Shown here: piece after piece, positions 40,701 to 50,427 of the stretch
Layout of the letters: each line of letters begins with the position of its first letter
Position numbering within the stretch: position 1 is the stretch's first letter
Assembly (NCBI GenBank): GCA_964007475.1
Contig: OZ023273.1
Span: 120,947,812 to 121,011,811 of the forward strand
DNA from: Hybos culiciformis
Taxonomy: Eukaryota > Arthropoda > Insecta > Diptera > Hybotidae
Direction: 5' to 3'
DNA length: 64,000 nucleotides
Position numbers and translations under genes: made by a program
Notes under the pieces: model-generated
The model's database searches: none
The model's input: the letters and a program-made list of their open reading frames with translations, nothing else
What the model was told of the DNA's origin: nothing

Positions 40701-43700
40701 TGTCCTCTTAGGCTGGGACCTGGGATTTTTCACAAATATTTTTATACAATCCCGAATTTTGTACTGAAAAACTTTAAGAAACTTCAGTTAAAATTTTGAA
40801 TCATTTTCTTATCAAAAGCATATTACAGTCAATTTCAGGAAAAAAAATTTCTTTATTAAATTTTTCATCAAACCCTGGCAAAAATATCCTTAAATTTCCA
40901 AAAAAACTTAGCGAAAATCAAATGAAAAATTCAAATCTAAAAATAATTCATCAAATTAATTATATTTATAAATATTAAATTTATAAAACCGATTCAGTGA
41001 AAAAGAACAAAATTTTTATAAATTACTTTTCATGCAATTTTGATTAATTTTTAACGAAAGCATAAAGCGTAACAATGTGGTTATAACCTACATTTAAATA
41101 TAATTGGAAAAATGAGTTACATAATTTGCCATAAAATTCCAATATAGTATTTATGTTTTTTTTTTTTTCTTATTTATATATATAAATTTTTTTTTTCTTA
41201 AAAAAAATGTAAAATTGTTATTGTGAAAAATTGAATAAAAAAAAAAAAATTGCATATGATTTTCTGAATCAGATTTCATAAAAATATGCAAAACCCAAAA
41301 ATTAATAAACGTTAAAAAATGTAGAAAAAAAAAATAAAATTTACATCAGTAATGTTATGATAAAATAAGATAATTTATAATTTATAACTCTTTTTCTTCG
41401 TTTTTTTTTTTATTTAAAAATTTTGTTTTTTTTCAAATATTTCTCCTAAAGGCCGCCGCCTAAAAGTTTAAGCGAAAGTGAATAATGGTAAATAATTTTC
41501 GTAAACCTATTTGAAATAGTATTCGGCAGAGAATTGAAAACTATAAGAATTAAAACAGTTTACCAAAAAAAATAGGTTTCTTGATTCTTATTTCTTGATA
41601 TTAAAGGATGTATTTTTTTTTAATCTATTTTAGGTCTGCCACTTTAACATAATCTTAGGAATATGCAGTATATATGAAGAGAATTCTAATTGCTTTGGAT
41701 TTTACCATCTTAATTTACTTTTTCGATATTAAAAAGAATTCAATTTTATACTAAGTATTTTTGTAATTTTCTAAAATTCTATGCCATGTCAACAGCTCTT
41801 CAACATACTTAACTAGTATGATTTTTAATTCCTGGTTCATCAATCAAACTGAACTTGTGTACAATAACTTTTTTTTTTAATTCTTATACACAATTTGTTT
41901 TATTTTAAGTTTCTTATTGTCTTAAATTCCAATTGTATTTATAATGTTGATTATTTTATAGCGTTATAGACAAAAAACATAAACCTGAAATTTAATTATA
42001 TTTAACTATTTAAGTAAATTCAATCGAAGCAAGCAAACTGAATCGATTTTTAATATCCTAAGAGTATATTTTTGTCTTTTCTTTAAACATTTATGCATAT
42101 TGAGCGCTTGGCTTAAACTCGTGAATGTACTTACATAGTTAGAAGAAGTTGATAAAATTTTGGCAAGCGACAAGATAAAAAAACAAAAAAATTGACAATT
42201 TTAGAAATATCGATTTTCTCAATCAAATCAATAAAAATGAAAAAAATATTTTTAATCCCGTAACTCCGATATTCGCAAATTTATGCAATTACTGTATGTT
42301 TTTTTTTTTTATATAGAATAGCTTTTATTTATTTAAATAAACACTTTTAATTTTAAAATTTAAATAATGGAATCATGAGTGCTAGTGCTATAAGGTGAAA
42401 ATGGTTGATAAATTTTATAAAATATCAAATTCAAATTTTTTAAACAATTTTTCGTTAACACCCTGTGGTTTTCCAAAAAAAACAACAGTAATGTTCACAG
42501 CGCTTATTATCTTTTTTTATTTTTATAATGTTTTATTATTCCACTATAATGTAGTGTAAGATTGATTGTGTTCCATACTTTAAGTTTAAAAATAAAAAAA
42601 ACAAATTTAAAATTTTAGTATTCAATGTATAACGGAAATTTTTTTTTTTTTTTAGAATAAAAATAAAGGCAATATCTTTTTATTTTCCTGCTTCTGATTG
42701 ATAAAGGAAAATTTTTATTGATTTTCAAGAAAAAATATACAGAGCCTATTATAAATACGTTAAATAAAGTTAATTGTTTTCATCCAATCACAAAGTATAT
42801 TGAAATTTATAATTCTCATAAACAGTAATCAATCACTTTCAATCAGCGCAATGTCAAATAAGTGAAAAAAAAAAAGAAAATTAAAAAATAATCAGAATTT
42901 AAGAAATTATTGGTTTGCATTTTTCTGTTGATATTATATTTCTGTAAGAGATTTTTTTCTGGCTGGATTAACAAGGCCATTCCTATATAATAAAGGACTG
43001 ACTATTCCCTGACCTTGCTGTCATTTGTTCAAATAAAACAAAATAATTTTGATCTGCTGCAACACTCGCTAATCGTTTAAGATCCTTCAATCTTCAATCT
43101 TTTTGTTAAACTCTTTTATTGAAAAATCAGATAAACAATATCTGGTTCTATATAATATTTTCGTGCGAACCAAAATTAAATTTTACTGCAATCAAAGTAA
43201 ATTGAAAAAAGTAGATAAACAAACTATGTATTTCATAAAATTCTTCAAAAAAAAAAAAAAAAAACAAACTATTATTGGAATTCTGCTTTAATCAAAAATT
43301 TAATCTTTCGTAATAAAAAATTCGCCCACAATTTTTTTTTTTACGGTAACCATTGTTAAAAAAATGCGAATAATCCATAACAACGAAAAAAAAAATTTTT
43401 TTTTTTCTTTTTACATAAAAAAAAAAAAACAATTTTAATACAAATTTTATGGTTATCAAAGCATGGTAGTTTTCAATTTACTTATACGATATACATATTA
43501 TCTATATAACTATGTAGTTTTTCTTTATTAATTTATTAGGTGTACCTTAAAAAATATTTTCACAAATATTTAAAAATTCAATTAAATAACAATTATTATT
43601 ATCAATATTTTAGAGAAAAAAAAAAAATTTATTATTATTATTTACAGAATTAATTAACACGTATTTTTTAAGTAAAATATTGAATTTGAAGATTTTTAAA

Positions 43701-43728
43701 TCTAGTCTGAGTACAGATAGTTGATTTA
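34722..43728. other. AT-rich stretch without a supportable gene
   Basis: This may be intron or downstream flank of the 29.1-kb gene. I see only homopolymer tracts and short random frames. A small GC-richer patch around 40710-40880 (GGCTGGGACCTGGGATTTTT, later AACCCTGGCAAAAATATCC) loosely resembles the CCCGGG-rich hAT element at 49.8 kb and may be a decayed fragment. An imperfect hairpin sits at 38438-38478. Confidence 0.45.
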
Positions 43729-43731
43729 TAA

Positions 43732-43917
43732 CTCGAAATATGTACTTACCTGGCTTACTTAAAGGACTGGGCTAATGGTATTTTGGATGCTCCTAAGTTT
43801 GATGTCAAAGTGTCAACAGTGAATTTTAAGTTAAAAAGTGCCGATTCAGTTGCCACAAGTAAATATGTTTTCCAAATAATGAAAATGTGTTACCGATCAA
43901 AAACAATAATTATTTGA
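43732..43917 (+). other. coding-like open stretch of unknown origin
   Basis: Sixty-one sense codons without an early ATG read like a protein in the first two thirds: LKDWANGILDAPKFDVKV is followed by STVNFKLKSADSVATSK. Composition is more balanced than the neighbours. A usable acceptor (ACTTAAAG|GACTGG) and donor (CACAA|gtaaat) would bound an exon of about 96 nt. It ends 44 bp before the target duplication of the P-type element, so it may be a host exon or a fragment of another mobile element. No family is recognised. The phase does not fit directly onto the exon at 34644. Confidence 0.3.
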
Positions 43918-43970
43918 ATTGAATTAACCAATTTTATTTTATTGTTAATCTTTTTTTTATTATATTTATA

Positions 43971-43999
43971 CACGATATAGAAATAATAAGATATGCTCA
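43971..43999 (+). repeat. left terminal inverted repeat of the P-type element
   Basis: These 29 bp, CACGATATAG through ATATGCTCA, are the exact reverse complement of 45928-45956. Such repeats are the binding and cleavage ends for the transposase. Confidence 0.9.
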
Positions 44000-44129
44000 A
44001 TAGATTTACAAAATTGATTTCTTCTGCGCATGTCGTCATAGTGTGACAAAATTTTTTATAAATTAAATTTCTATATGGGATTTTACATATTGAGTGTATA
44101 TTTAATAATTTTTGAGGCCACAACTATTA

Positions 44130-44513
44130 TTAACTCGAATTTGTCTGTTTATTTATATATTTCTTTACTATTTTCGACACTCTCGTAGACCCACGAAAAT
44201 CCGGAAAATCGGGAAAAATCATTTGAAAATTTGGTGCAAATTTTATTAGTGATAAATCCGTTTCAGGAAAATAGCAAACTTTTCCGATTTTTCCGAAAAA
44301 AAAATTCATGTAAAACGCTTTTCCGGAGTTTTTCCGACCAAAGAAGCGTTTGAGCGTTTTGCAACCTGAGACAAAGTTGTAGAGCGAAATTAGTTGCATA
44401 AAGTTGTTTTTTAGGAAAACTCGATGGAAAACCCGGAAAAGCGAGAAAATCATCGTAAAAATTTTCATCAATATGATTAATGATAAATCTTCAACAATCA
44501 TGAAAACTTGCAT
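44130..44513 (-). other. 127-codon open frame in a CCGGAAAA-rich patch inside the P-type element
   Basis: The frame is Phe/Ile/Lys-rich and shows no recognisable motif. The DNA is marked by repeated CCGGAAAA and CGGGAAAAATC words in both orientations. It resembles non-coding transposon interior more than a gene, and it does not match the part expected of P transposase at this point. It could be a nested insertion whose ends I cannot define. Confidence 0.3.
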
Positions 44514-44574
44514 GAAAAATCGAGGAAGATTTGTAATAACAATTTAGTTAAACTGAAAAAGGCAGAAAATAAAA

Positions 44575-44688
44575 AATAAGTAAAAAACGAGTTTTCAAAC
44601 AACCTCTGTGTGTGAAGAATAAAGTTATTTTCTACTTTTTCATGCGGCTTGGCCTCAGTTTTGTTTGAAAACTCGTTTTTTACTTATT
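44575..44688. repeat. perfect 28-bp inverted repeat with 58-nt loop
   Basis: AATAAGTAAAAAACGAGTTT and the next 8 bases at 44575-44602 are reverse-complemented without mismatch at 44661-44688. A further TAAACTGAAAAA match on both outer sides is interrupted on the left by about 14 bp. It looks like a tiny foldback element nested in the P-type transposon. No clear target duplication was seen. Confidence 0.8.
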
Positions 44689-44878
44689 TTTTTCAGTTTA
44701 TTTATTTATTTATTATTGTTTTAAATAATAAATTTAAAGATTTATTTAATTAACTTTTTTTTTCATTTAACAATTTTATTTAATTTTCAATCATTTTTCT
44801 ATTTAAAATTCAAATTCTAAAAAACATTTTACATCTAAAATATAATGTTTTAACTTTAATACTACATTTAATATTTTT

Positions 44879-45726
44879 TTAATTGTCTATTAAATTTTTA
44901 ATATAATTTCGTCCACATTTTAAATCCTTCTCATTATATTGTAAGAAAATTTCTTCTAATTTATAGACTTCCTTTAAAAAGTCTCCATTTGGTTTATATA
45001 AGCCTCCTTCCGATAGCTGATTGGCCCAAGAATATCATTTTCTGCCTTTAATAATTCATTTTCTATTTTTAATTTTTCATTTTCAATTTTCTGATTTTCA
45101 AGTTCCTCTTTTAATATTTTGTTTTCCTCCATCACACTACTTTTTTCTGGGACAGTTCCGTCTCTAAAAAAAACTACCTTTGAAATTTAATTTAAATATG
45201 TTTACAAATTACATTGGAATGTTTAAGAACTCCAAGACAAATGAATCTGTTACAGGTTCAACAGAATTCGTAATGACATCGTTGGATTTTCTGAAAGCAA
45301 TACTCTTGAAAAAGGTGATCATGAAGATAATTATTTAAGCACTTACAATAATTTTGAAACCATCAATTTATTTTCTCTGCGATCTAATATTTTCTCACGG
45401 TTTGAAATTTGACTTTGAATTATATTTCCGTTATACAAATTTTCTGTTGGAATTGTTCCTTTTTTTAATTTTTTTGGAGCGTTTGTAATATTTAGCAACT
45501 CATTTTTTAAATTTCTTTCGAAATCAATCGCTTTAAAATGTTTACTACAAATTCTTGAGTTTTTGGTTTCAAATTTATCTCCTCGTGAACACTTGTGGAC
45601 TCATTGCTTACATAACCCAGCATTTTTTGGGAATGAATAAAAACTTATCAAATTTTTTTTATTTGCAACAATTTTAAGTTTTTTATTATTATTGCTTTTG
45701 CAACCGAATACTGCACACGAAACCAT
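44879..45726 (-). pseudogene. P-element-type THAP transposase pseudogene, N-terminal part
   Basis: Exon 1 (45726-45347) encodes a THAP C2CH zinc finger: C4-x4-C9, C60-x2-H63, then F64, IDF at 67-69 and a GTIPT box at 90-94. The invariant Trp expected near residue 42 is a TGA stop (45603-45601), one base away from TGG. A 183-nt intron (donor GTAAGTG, acceptor TTTTTTTTAG) restores the frame exactly into exon 2, starting at 45163. That exon encodes an acidic Glu/Lys/Leu/Asn coiled coil, as expected after a P-type THAP domain. The frame then breaks near 45028 (GGGCC). A shifted frame continues through NQLSEGGLYKPNGDFL to a stop at 44879. The catalytic domain is missing. It looks like a once-functional spliced transposase gene, now dead through nonsense, frameshift and deletion. 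Confidence 0.85.
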
Positions 45727-45927
45727 TTTATTTATTTAATTTTAACTTTAATATATTTTTAGTATATTATTTAAATGAACAATATATAAAATTTATTTAA
45801 TATATTTATTATTTATTTAATATATTTTTTAAATGAAGCTTTTTTCATAGAAAAAACGGAAAAATAATTTATTTTTTGTCACATGATGACGCTAAAAGAC
45901 CGAAAGAGATAGGAATAGACATGCGCG

Positions 45928-45956
45928 TGAGCATATCTTATTATTTCTATATCGTG
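45928..45956 (-). repeat. right terminal inverted repeat of the P-type element
   Basis: These 29 bp are the exact reverse complement of the left end. The coding remnant starts about 200 bp inside this end, so this is the 5' side of the transposase gene. Confidence 0.9.
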
Positions 45957-45965
45957 ATATTTATA

Positions 45966-48900
45966 CATATTATATTTTTTTTTACTTTTGATTGCTATCT
46001 AATTTGAATTTGTAACTGAAATTTTCAAAACAATATTTTGATATTTGCCTCACCTCAATGTGATGTGACATTTTTATTTCTGTTATGTCAACAGTTTTTT
46101 ATTGCAAACTCTAAGAATAGATGAATCTAATTCTAAACTTAGGACCATATGAGGAATAATAAAAAATATATCAAGAGGAATATAAACTTCGTAAACTTAT
46201 AATACTGACAGAAGTTATATACATTTATATTGTTGATAGAGTTTTTAATTAATATGAGAGTACAGTTCAGGACAATCTTATAGCTGAATAATTTAGTATA
46301 CTTTCTGCAAAAGATATTATGTTTTGTCAGTATTTTCCGTTTTTAAAATTTATATTCTAACGTTTTATCTTGTATTTGTAACATTTTTTCCTTCCATCGC
46401 ATATCGTCTATTATCCTTCGATAATAATGTCACCATAAGTTTCGATTATCAAAACATATTTCTTTATCAAATATTATGTCATTTTCGTTTTCGTACTTGT
46501 TTGCGGAATCATAATAAATGATTATTTCGGAAAATATTTAAATTTTTGAATGCATCAAAATAATTTTTCTTTTTATTTTAATGTTAAAAAAATTAAATGA
46601 ATAATACATTTGACCTTTTCATTATTATATTTGACCAATTTTTTAACAAAATAATCCAAAAAAAAGGCCTTGGATAATATCAACATCGCATACGACCCCA
46701 ATTCTTTTTACTGAATAATTTAAAAGACATTTCATAAATTAAAATTTAAAAAAATATGAAGAAAAACTAAATGTTTATATTTTATTAAACGAAAATAAAG
46801 AAATTGTTTAATTTAAATAAAATTTATCGAAAATTCGTGAAATATTTTATTATATAATTTATTGATGTTGCATAAAAAATGTGCAGTTTGATACAAATTT
46901 AAGAAATATTGAAGTACATGTTGCATATTAATAGACAGGCATTGTTCGAGCCGCATTTCAAAAAACTAAAACCGAGCCAAAACGAATTTGGATAATTTCA
47001 CTGGCTATAAAATTTTACCAAATTTTATAATGAATATCCTGGACCTAGATATTTGAAAATTTAAGAACTCATTGGGTGTGTTGATTGGGTCTGTTCATTG
47101 GGTCTGTTCATTGGGTCATTGAGTCCTTTAAAATGTTGCACCAAGCTGAACTTTAAATCTAAAAAATGTTTTTCTTGTTCCACAAATAAATAATTTAATA
47201 GGCCTCTGAATAATGAGACAAGATAATGAATTGAACATTCTTAGTTCTATTAAAAAATCATAGAGCTACCCCAGTACCATCAATAAAACTTTGTTCAAAA
47301 ATTCTTATCATTGAAAGCAGCATACTGCATTTTATTTATCTATTTTAATATGGTTAAAAACTGTATACTTATTTACTTGTTTTGAGATAACATTTTTTTA
47401 CTTTTCTAAAAATTTGTACAAAATAAGAAAGTAAGTTTTATATATTATTTCTGAAGATGTTCAAAATGGTGTGTAAATCATGTTTTACGATAATGATTTC
47501 ACTTAACTTTTACATGATTAATTATTTTAAAAATTTTCCATCTTGAAGCATATTGTATATCTACATCAAGTTTTTTGTATATTTTTGGCGAGATCATGAA
47601 AATTATAATTTTCTGTAAACATTTTTTATTAAAAATCATTAAACTAAAAAATAAGTAATTAGTATGTACAATGTACACATGTATGTATAGTATATATATG
47701 TAAACATTTTGTTTCCTACATTTAAAAAATTATTATTGATTATCTTAGAAAATTCCAAATTCATATTATATTTCGAAAGAAAGTTTGTAACACATACTAA
47801 ACATATATATTGTATATTGATTAACAATTTTTTTAAGCATAGTAATTTTTCAACAGGTCAAATGAAAATCTTACCTATCCTAAAGGTAAAGAGAATGTTT
47901 TATAATTACAACGTCTTTTTATAAATTTTAATTTCTGTAAAAGTATATTTATTATAGGCTATAAGTTTATTGTCCAAAAATTATAAGGGCCTTATGTAAG
48001 GGTAATAATTACAAAGTTTTTTTTGATAAAATTATCTTTTTTGTAGTGCAATTATACTTATACTTTCGAACGAAATTTGCTTAAAAATATTTTACTGTAT
48101 ATTTTTCCATTGAAGCAAGAATCTGGACAATGTGTATTCCGAAATGAAAAATATAGTTATTAAACGAATAAATGAAACGAATAATTATTATATTTACAAT
48201 TACAACTAAGCTTTTTTTGCGTTCTATTAAGTTAATTGTTAAGTTTTAGAATTATTAAGCTTTGATGACGTTAGCATGCTCGGAATTTCATTTGATGAGC
48301 CTTTAAATTTTTAAATAACACAAAATTTATAATAGTCATTTTGAGTTTATTAAATTCTTCTTTTATTTTTAAATATTGTTTTCTGTCACTATTTAATGGT
48401 CATTTTTATGTTATGCTATAATTTATAATTTTTTTTTTGTTCATAAATACACATAAGTTATCTCAGTTTAGGATTTCTATAAATAAAAATATTCCAATTA
48501 TTTGCTTCTAATGTAAATATGAAATCATTTAATTAAAGTTTTTAATTCATAAAATATTTTATTTGTTACTAATTTAAAGTCACATAATCATGAATTAATA
48601 ATAAATTATTAAAGAAAAAAGTTTATGACTTAAGTCTTTTGATTTCCATCAAAGATTACGTAAACAAAAAATTTTTGTCACCGACCATTTGTTTAATAAT
48701 TAATATTTTTTATTTTCTAATAATTTTAATCGGATTACGTAATCTTTTTTTAATTTTATTATAATTCAAATATTACAAAATCTTGAATTTCACTTTTATT
48801 GAAAATTTAAAATTTATTCATTTGATATTTAAAAAGAAAAAAAGTTTCTTAATTTCTCTAAGTTTCAATACACAAAAAAGTTGAATAAAAAATTTCTTAA

Positions 48901-49400
48901 TTATGTACATTTTTTGTTTTAAATTTTCACATGCAATATTGCATGGAAATTTATATATTTTTTTCATTTACTTCTAAAGACATGAAATTTGTCTTTATTT
49001 TCTCATAGAAATGAGAAGAAAAAAAAAAGAAATATTATTTTAATGTTCAACTAAATTGCGACATTTTATGTAATAATCTCAAACATATTTTTTGTTTTAA
49101 ACATCAACCATCTCGAGTTTAAATAAAGAACTTTCAAGTTTAATTGAATTTTTTTAAATTCACTTACATAAGCTTTATGTAGAAGATAGAAAATATAAAA
49201 TCTCTCTAAAAAATATTGGTTTTCGATCTCAAAGTCGCAAGAACATAGCCCCACAATTATGTTAAGTTCACTTCAGTGGAAAAAATTAAAAAAATGCCCG
49301 AAAAAGTGTTACCCTTAATGAAACAATACAGCACAAGAAATGCTGTGGAATTATGACCCCAATAAATAAATTAAGTGTATAATGGTATAATGTCCCATAA
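45966..49400. other. AT-rich stretch, no gene supported
   Basis: Only short random frames are present. A few GC-richer patches (46930-47000, 49270-49400) do not resolve into splice-bounded exons. A small 13-bp tandem repeat is listed separately. Confidence 0.5.
47071..47117. repeat. 13-bp tandem repeat, 3.5 copies
   Basis: ATTGGGTCTGTTC-type units start at 47071, 47084 and 47097, with a partial unit at 47110. The first copy differs by two bases. Confidence 0.85.
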
Positions 49401-49559
49401 CGCGTGGGAAACTTACAGCTCTTCTATGAGTTTAGTCTCTACGCCCGTCTCCTAAATGACAACCGAGTGCACTGTGAAATTATACAATGTTCAATGTATG
49501 CCAACCTTATTTTATGCAAAGGTGAAAGCAAAGCAATTTTTAATATACTGTTTCAGTAA
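49401..49559 (+). other. GC-richer open stretch, possible exon or element fragment
   Basis: Fifty-two sense codons (RVGNLQLFYEFSLYARLLND, then NRVHCEIIQCSMYANLILCK and on) lie in a locally GC-richer patch. The stretch could be an exon between the acceptor ACTTACAG and the donor TTTCA|gtaaga. It ends about 200 bp before the hAT element at 49766. No family is recognised and no start codon is present, so a host exon and a fragment of an old element are about equally likely. Confidence 0.25.
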
Positions 49560-49757
49560 GACAGAAGGACTACAAAACTATAAGAAACATGTTTGATTTA
49601 TTAAAATTTATACTACATGGTTATATGAAGTACTCTTTCCCTTTTTAATTACTCCAGATTAATATAAAAAAAATAAATTACACAAGAATTTTGTTTCTGA
49701 TTTGAATAGGGGACTGGATCCATCTCTCAATCCTGTGGCAAAAAATGTTAATGAAAA

Positions 49758-50427
49758 GTTAGATTTAGTGTGTTACTTTTCCCGACATTTTTTGACTCCC
49801 GGGATTCGGGATTGGAAAAAGTTGTTTCCCGGGAAATTCCCGGGTCCCGGGATTTCACTAGTATTAATTTCTGCAATAAAAATTTGTGGGTGTTGGTTGT
49901 TTAAAATGAGAACACAAATCAGATAAATTTTTATTTTTTATTTATTTAATATTTTATTTTATTGTTCTGAATTGAATTGTCGGTTAAATTTGATCGTTTT
50001 TGGAGCAAAAATTTGACGAAGAAGAAAACACACATTTCTTTCCTCAATATTTGGTTGAAGTTCAAAGTAGTAATAGTTGGAGTAGGTACACAATTTTTTT
50101 TCGATTCTTCAATTGATATTTTTAATTTTCTTTTTAATTCTACTTCTGTCTCTGTAATCAAAATCGATTTCGATATAATATCGCTGGTAATAACAATTAC
50201 ATTTTCATCATCATCGAAAAAAGGCACATACTTATGGATATAAAAAATGTAACTAAAGGGATTGTCAATGTTTTTTTATCAGAAAGTAGTAACTTGGAGT
50301 TTTGCCAGATGTCATTAAAAATTATCACAACGAAAATCCCGGGAAAAATTTCTAAATTTCCGGGATTCGGGAAATGTAAAACTAAGTAATTTCCCGGGAA
50401 ATTTGGGAGTAACACACTAGTTAGATT
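49758..50427. mobile_element. non-autonomous hAT element, CCCGGG-rich
   Basis: The element spans 49766-50419 (654 bp). The ends are TAGTGTGTTAC inverted repeats, 11 bp perfect and then diverging, which fits the hAT terminal pattern (C/T)AGNG. GTTAGATT, an 8-bp target duplication, flanks both sides (49758-49765 and 50420-50427), the size expected of hAT. About 100 bp inside each end there are repeated TTCCCGGGAAATT and CCCGGGATT words in both orientations, typical of hAT subterminal binding sites. No full transposase fits in this length. Confidence 0.85.
49946..50227 (-). pseudogene. possible hAT transposase fragment inside the 49.8-kb element
   Basis: Ninety-three codons run antisense in the core of the element. 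The first half is acidic and regular (MPFFDDDENVIVITSD and following). Later, FNQILRKEMCVF and KRSNLTDN are weakly reminiscent of the KEF..FE / KR..NL segment before the C-terminal dimerisation part of hAT transposases. The match is from memory and slight. The catalytic residues are not present. A chance frame remains possible. Confidence 0.3.

Larger units (their letters stand above)
43962..45965 (-). mobile_element. P-superfamily (THAP) DNA transposon, internally deleted and inactive
   Basis: The element spans 43971-45956 (1986 bp). Its termini are 29-bp inverted repeats with no mismatch, beginning CACGATATAGAAATAATAAG. ATATTTATA flanks it on both sides (43962-43970 and 45957-45965), giving a 9-bp direct repeat. 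P elements usually make 8 bp, so one base may be chance or an asymmetric terminal base. Subterminal GCGCATGTC and TGTGACAAAA segments are also inverted between the two ends, as internal repeats are in P elements. The minus-strand coding remnant has a THAP zinc finger and a coiled coil. The catalytic RNase-H-like region of a full transposase (several hundred residues more) is absent, so this is a deletion derivative. Confidence 0.85.

Noticed and set aside
40796..40978. 60-codon plus-strand frame
   Set aside because: Low-complexity Lys/Asn/Ile content. The only notable part may come from a decayed CCCGGG-type repeat.
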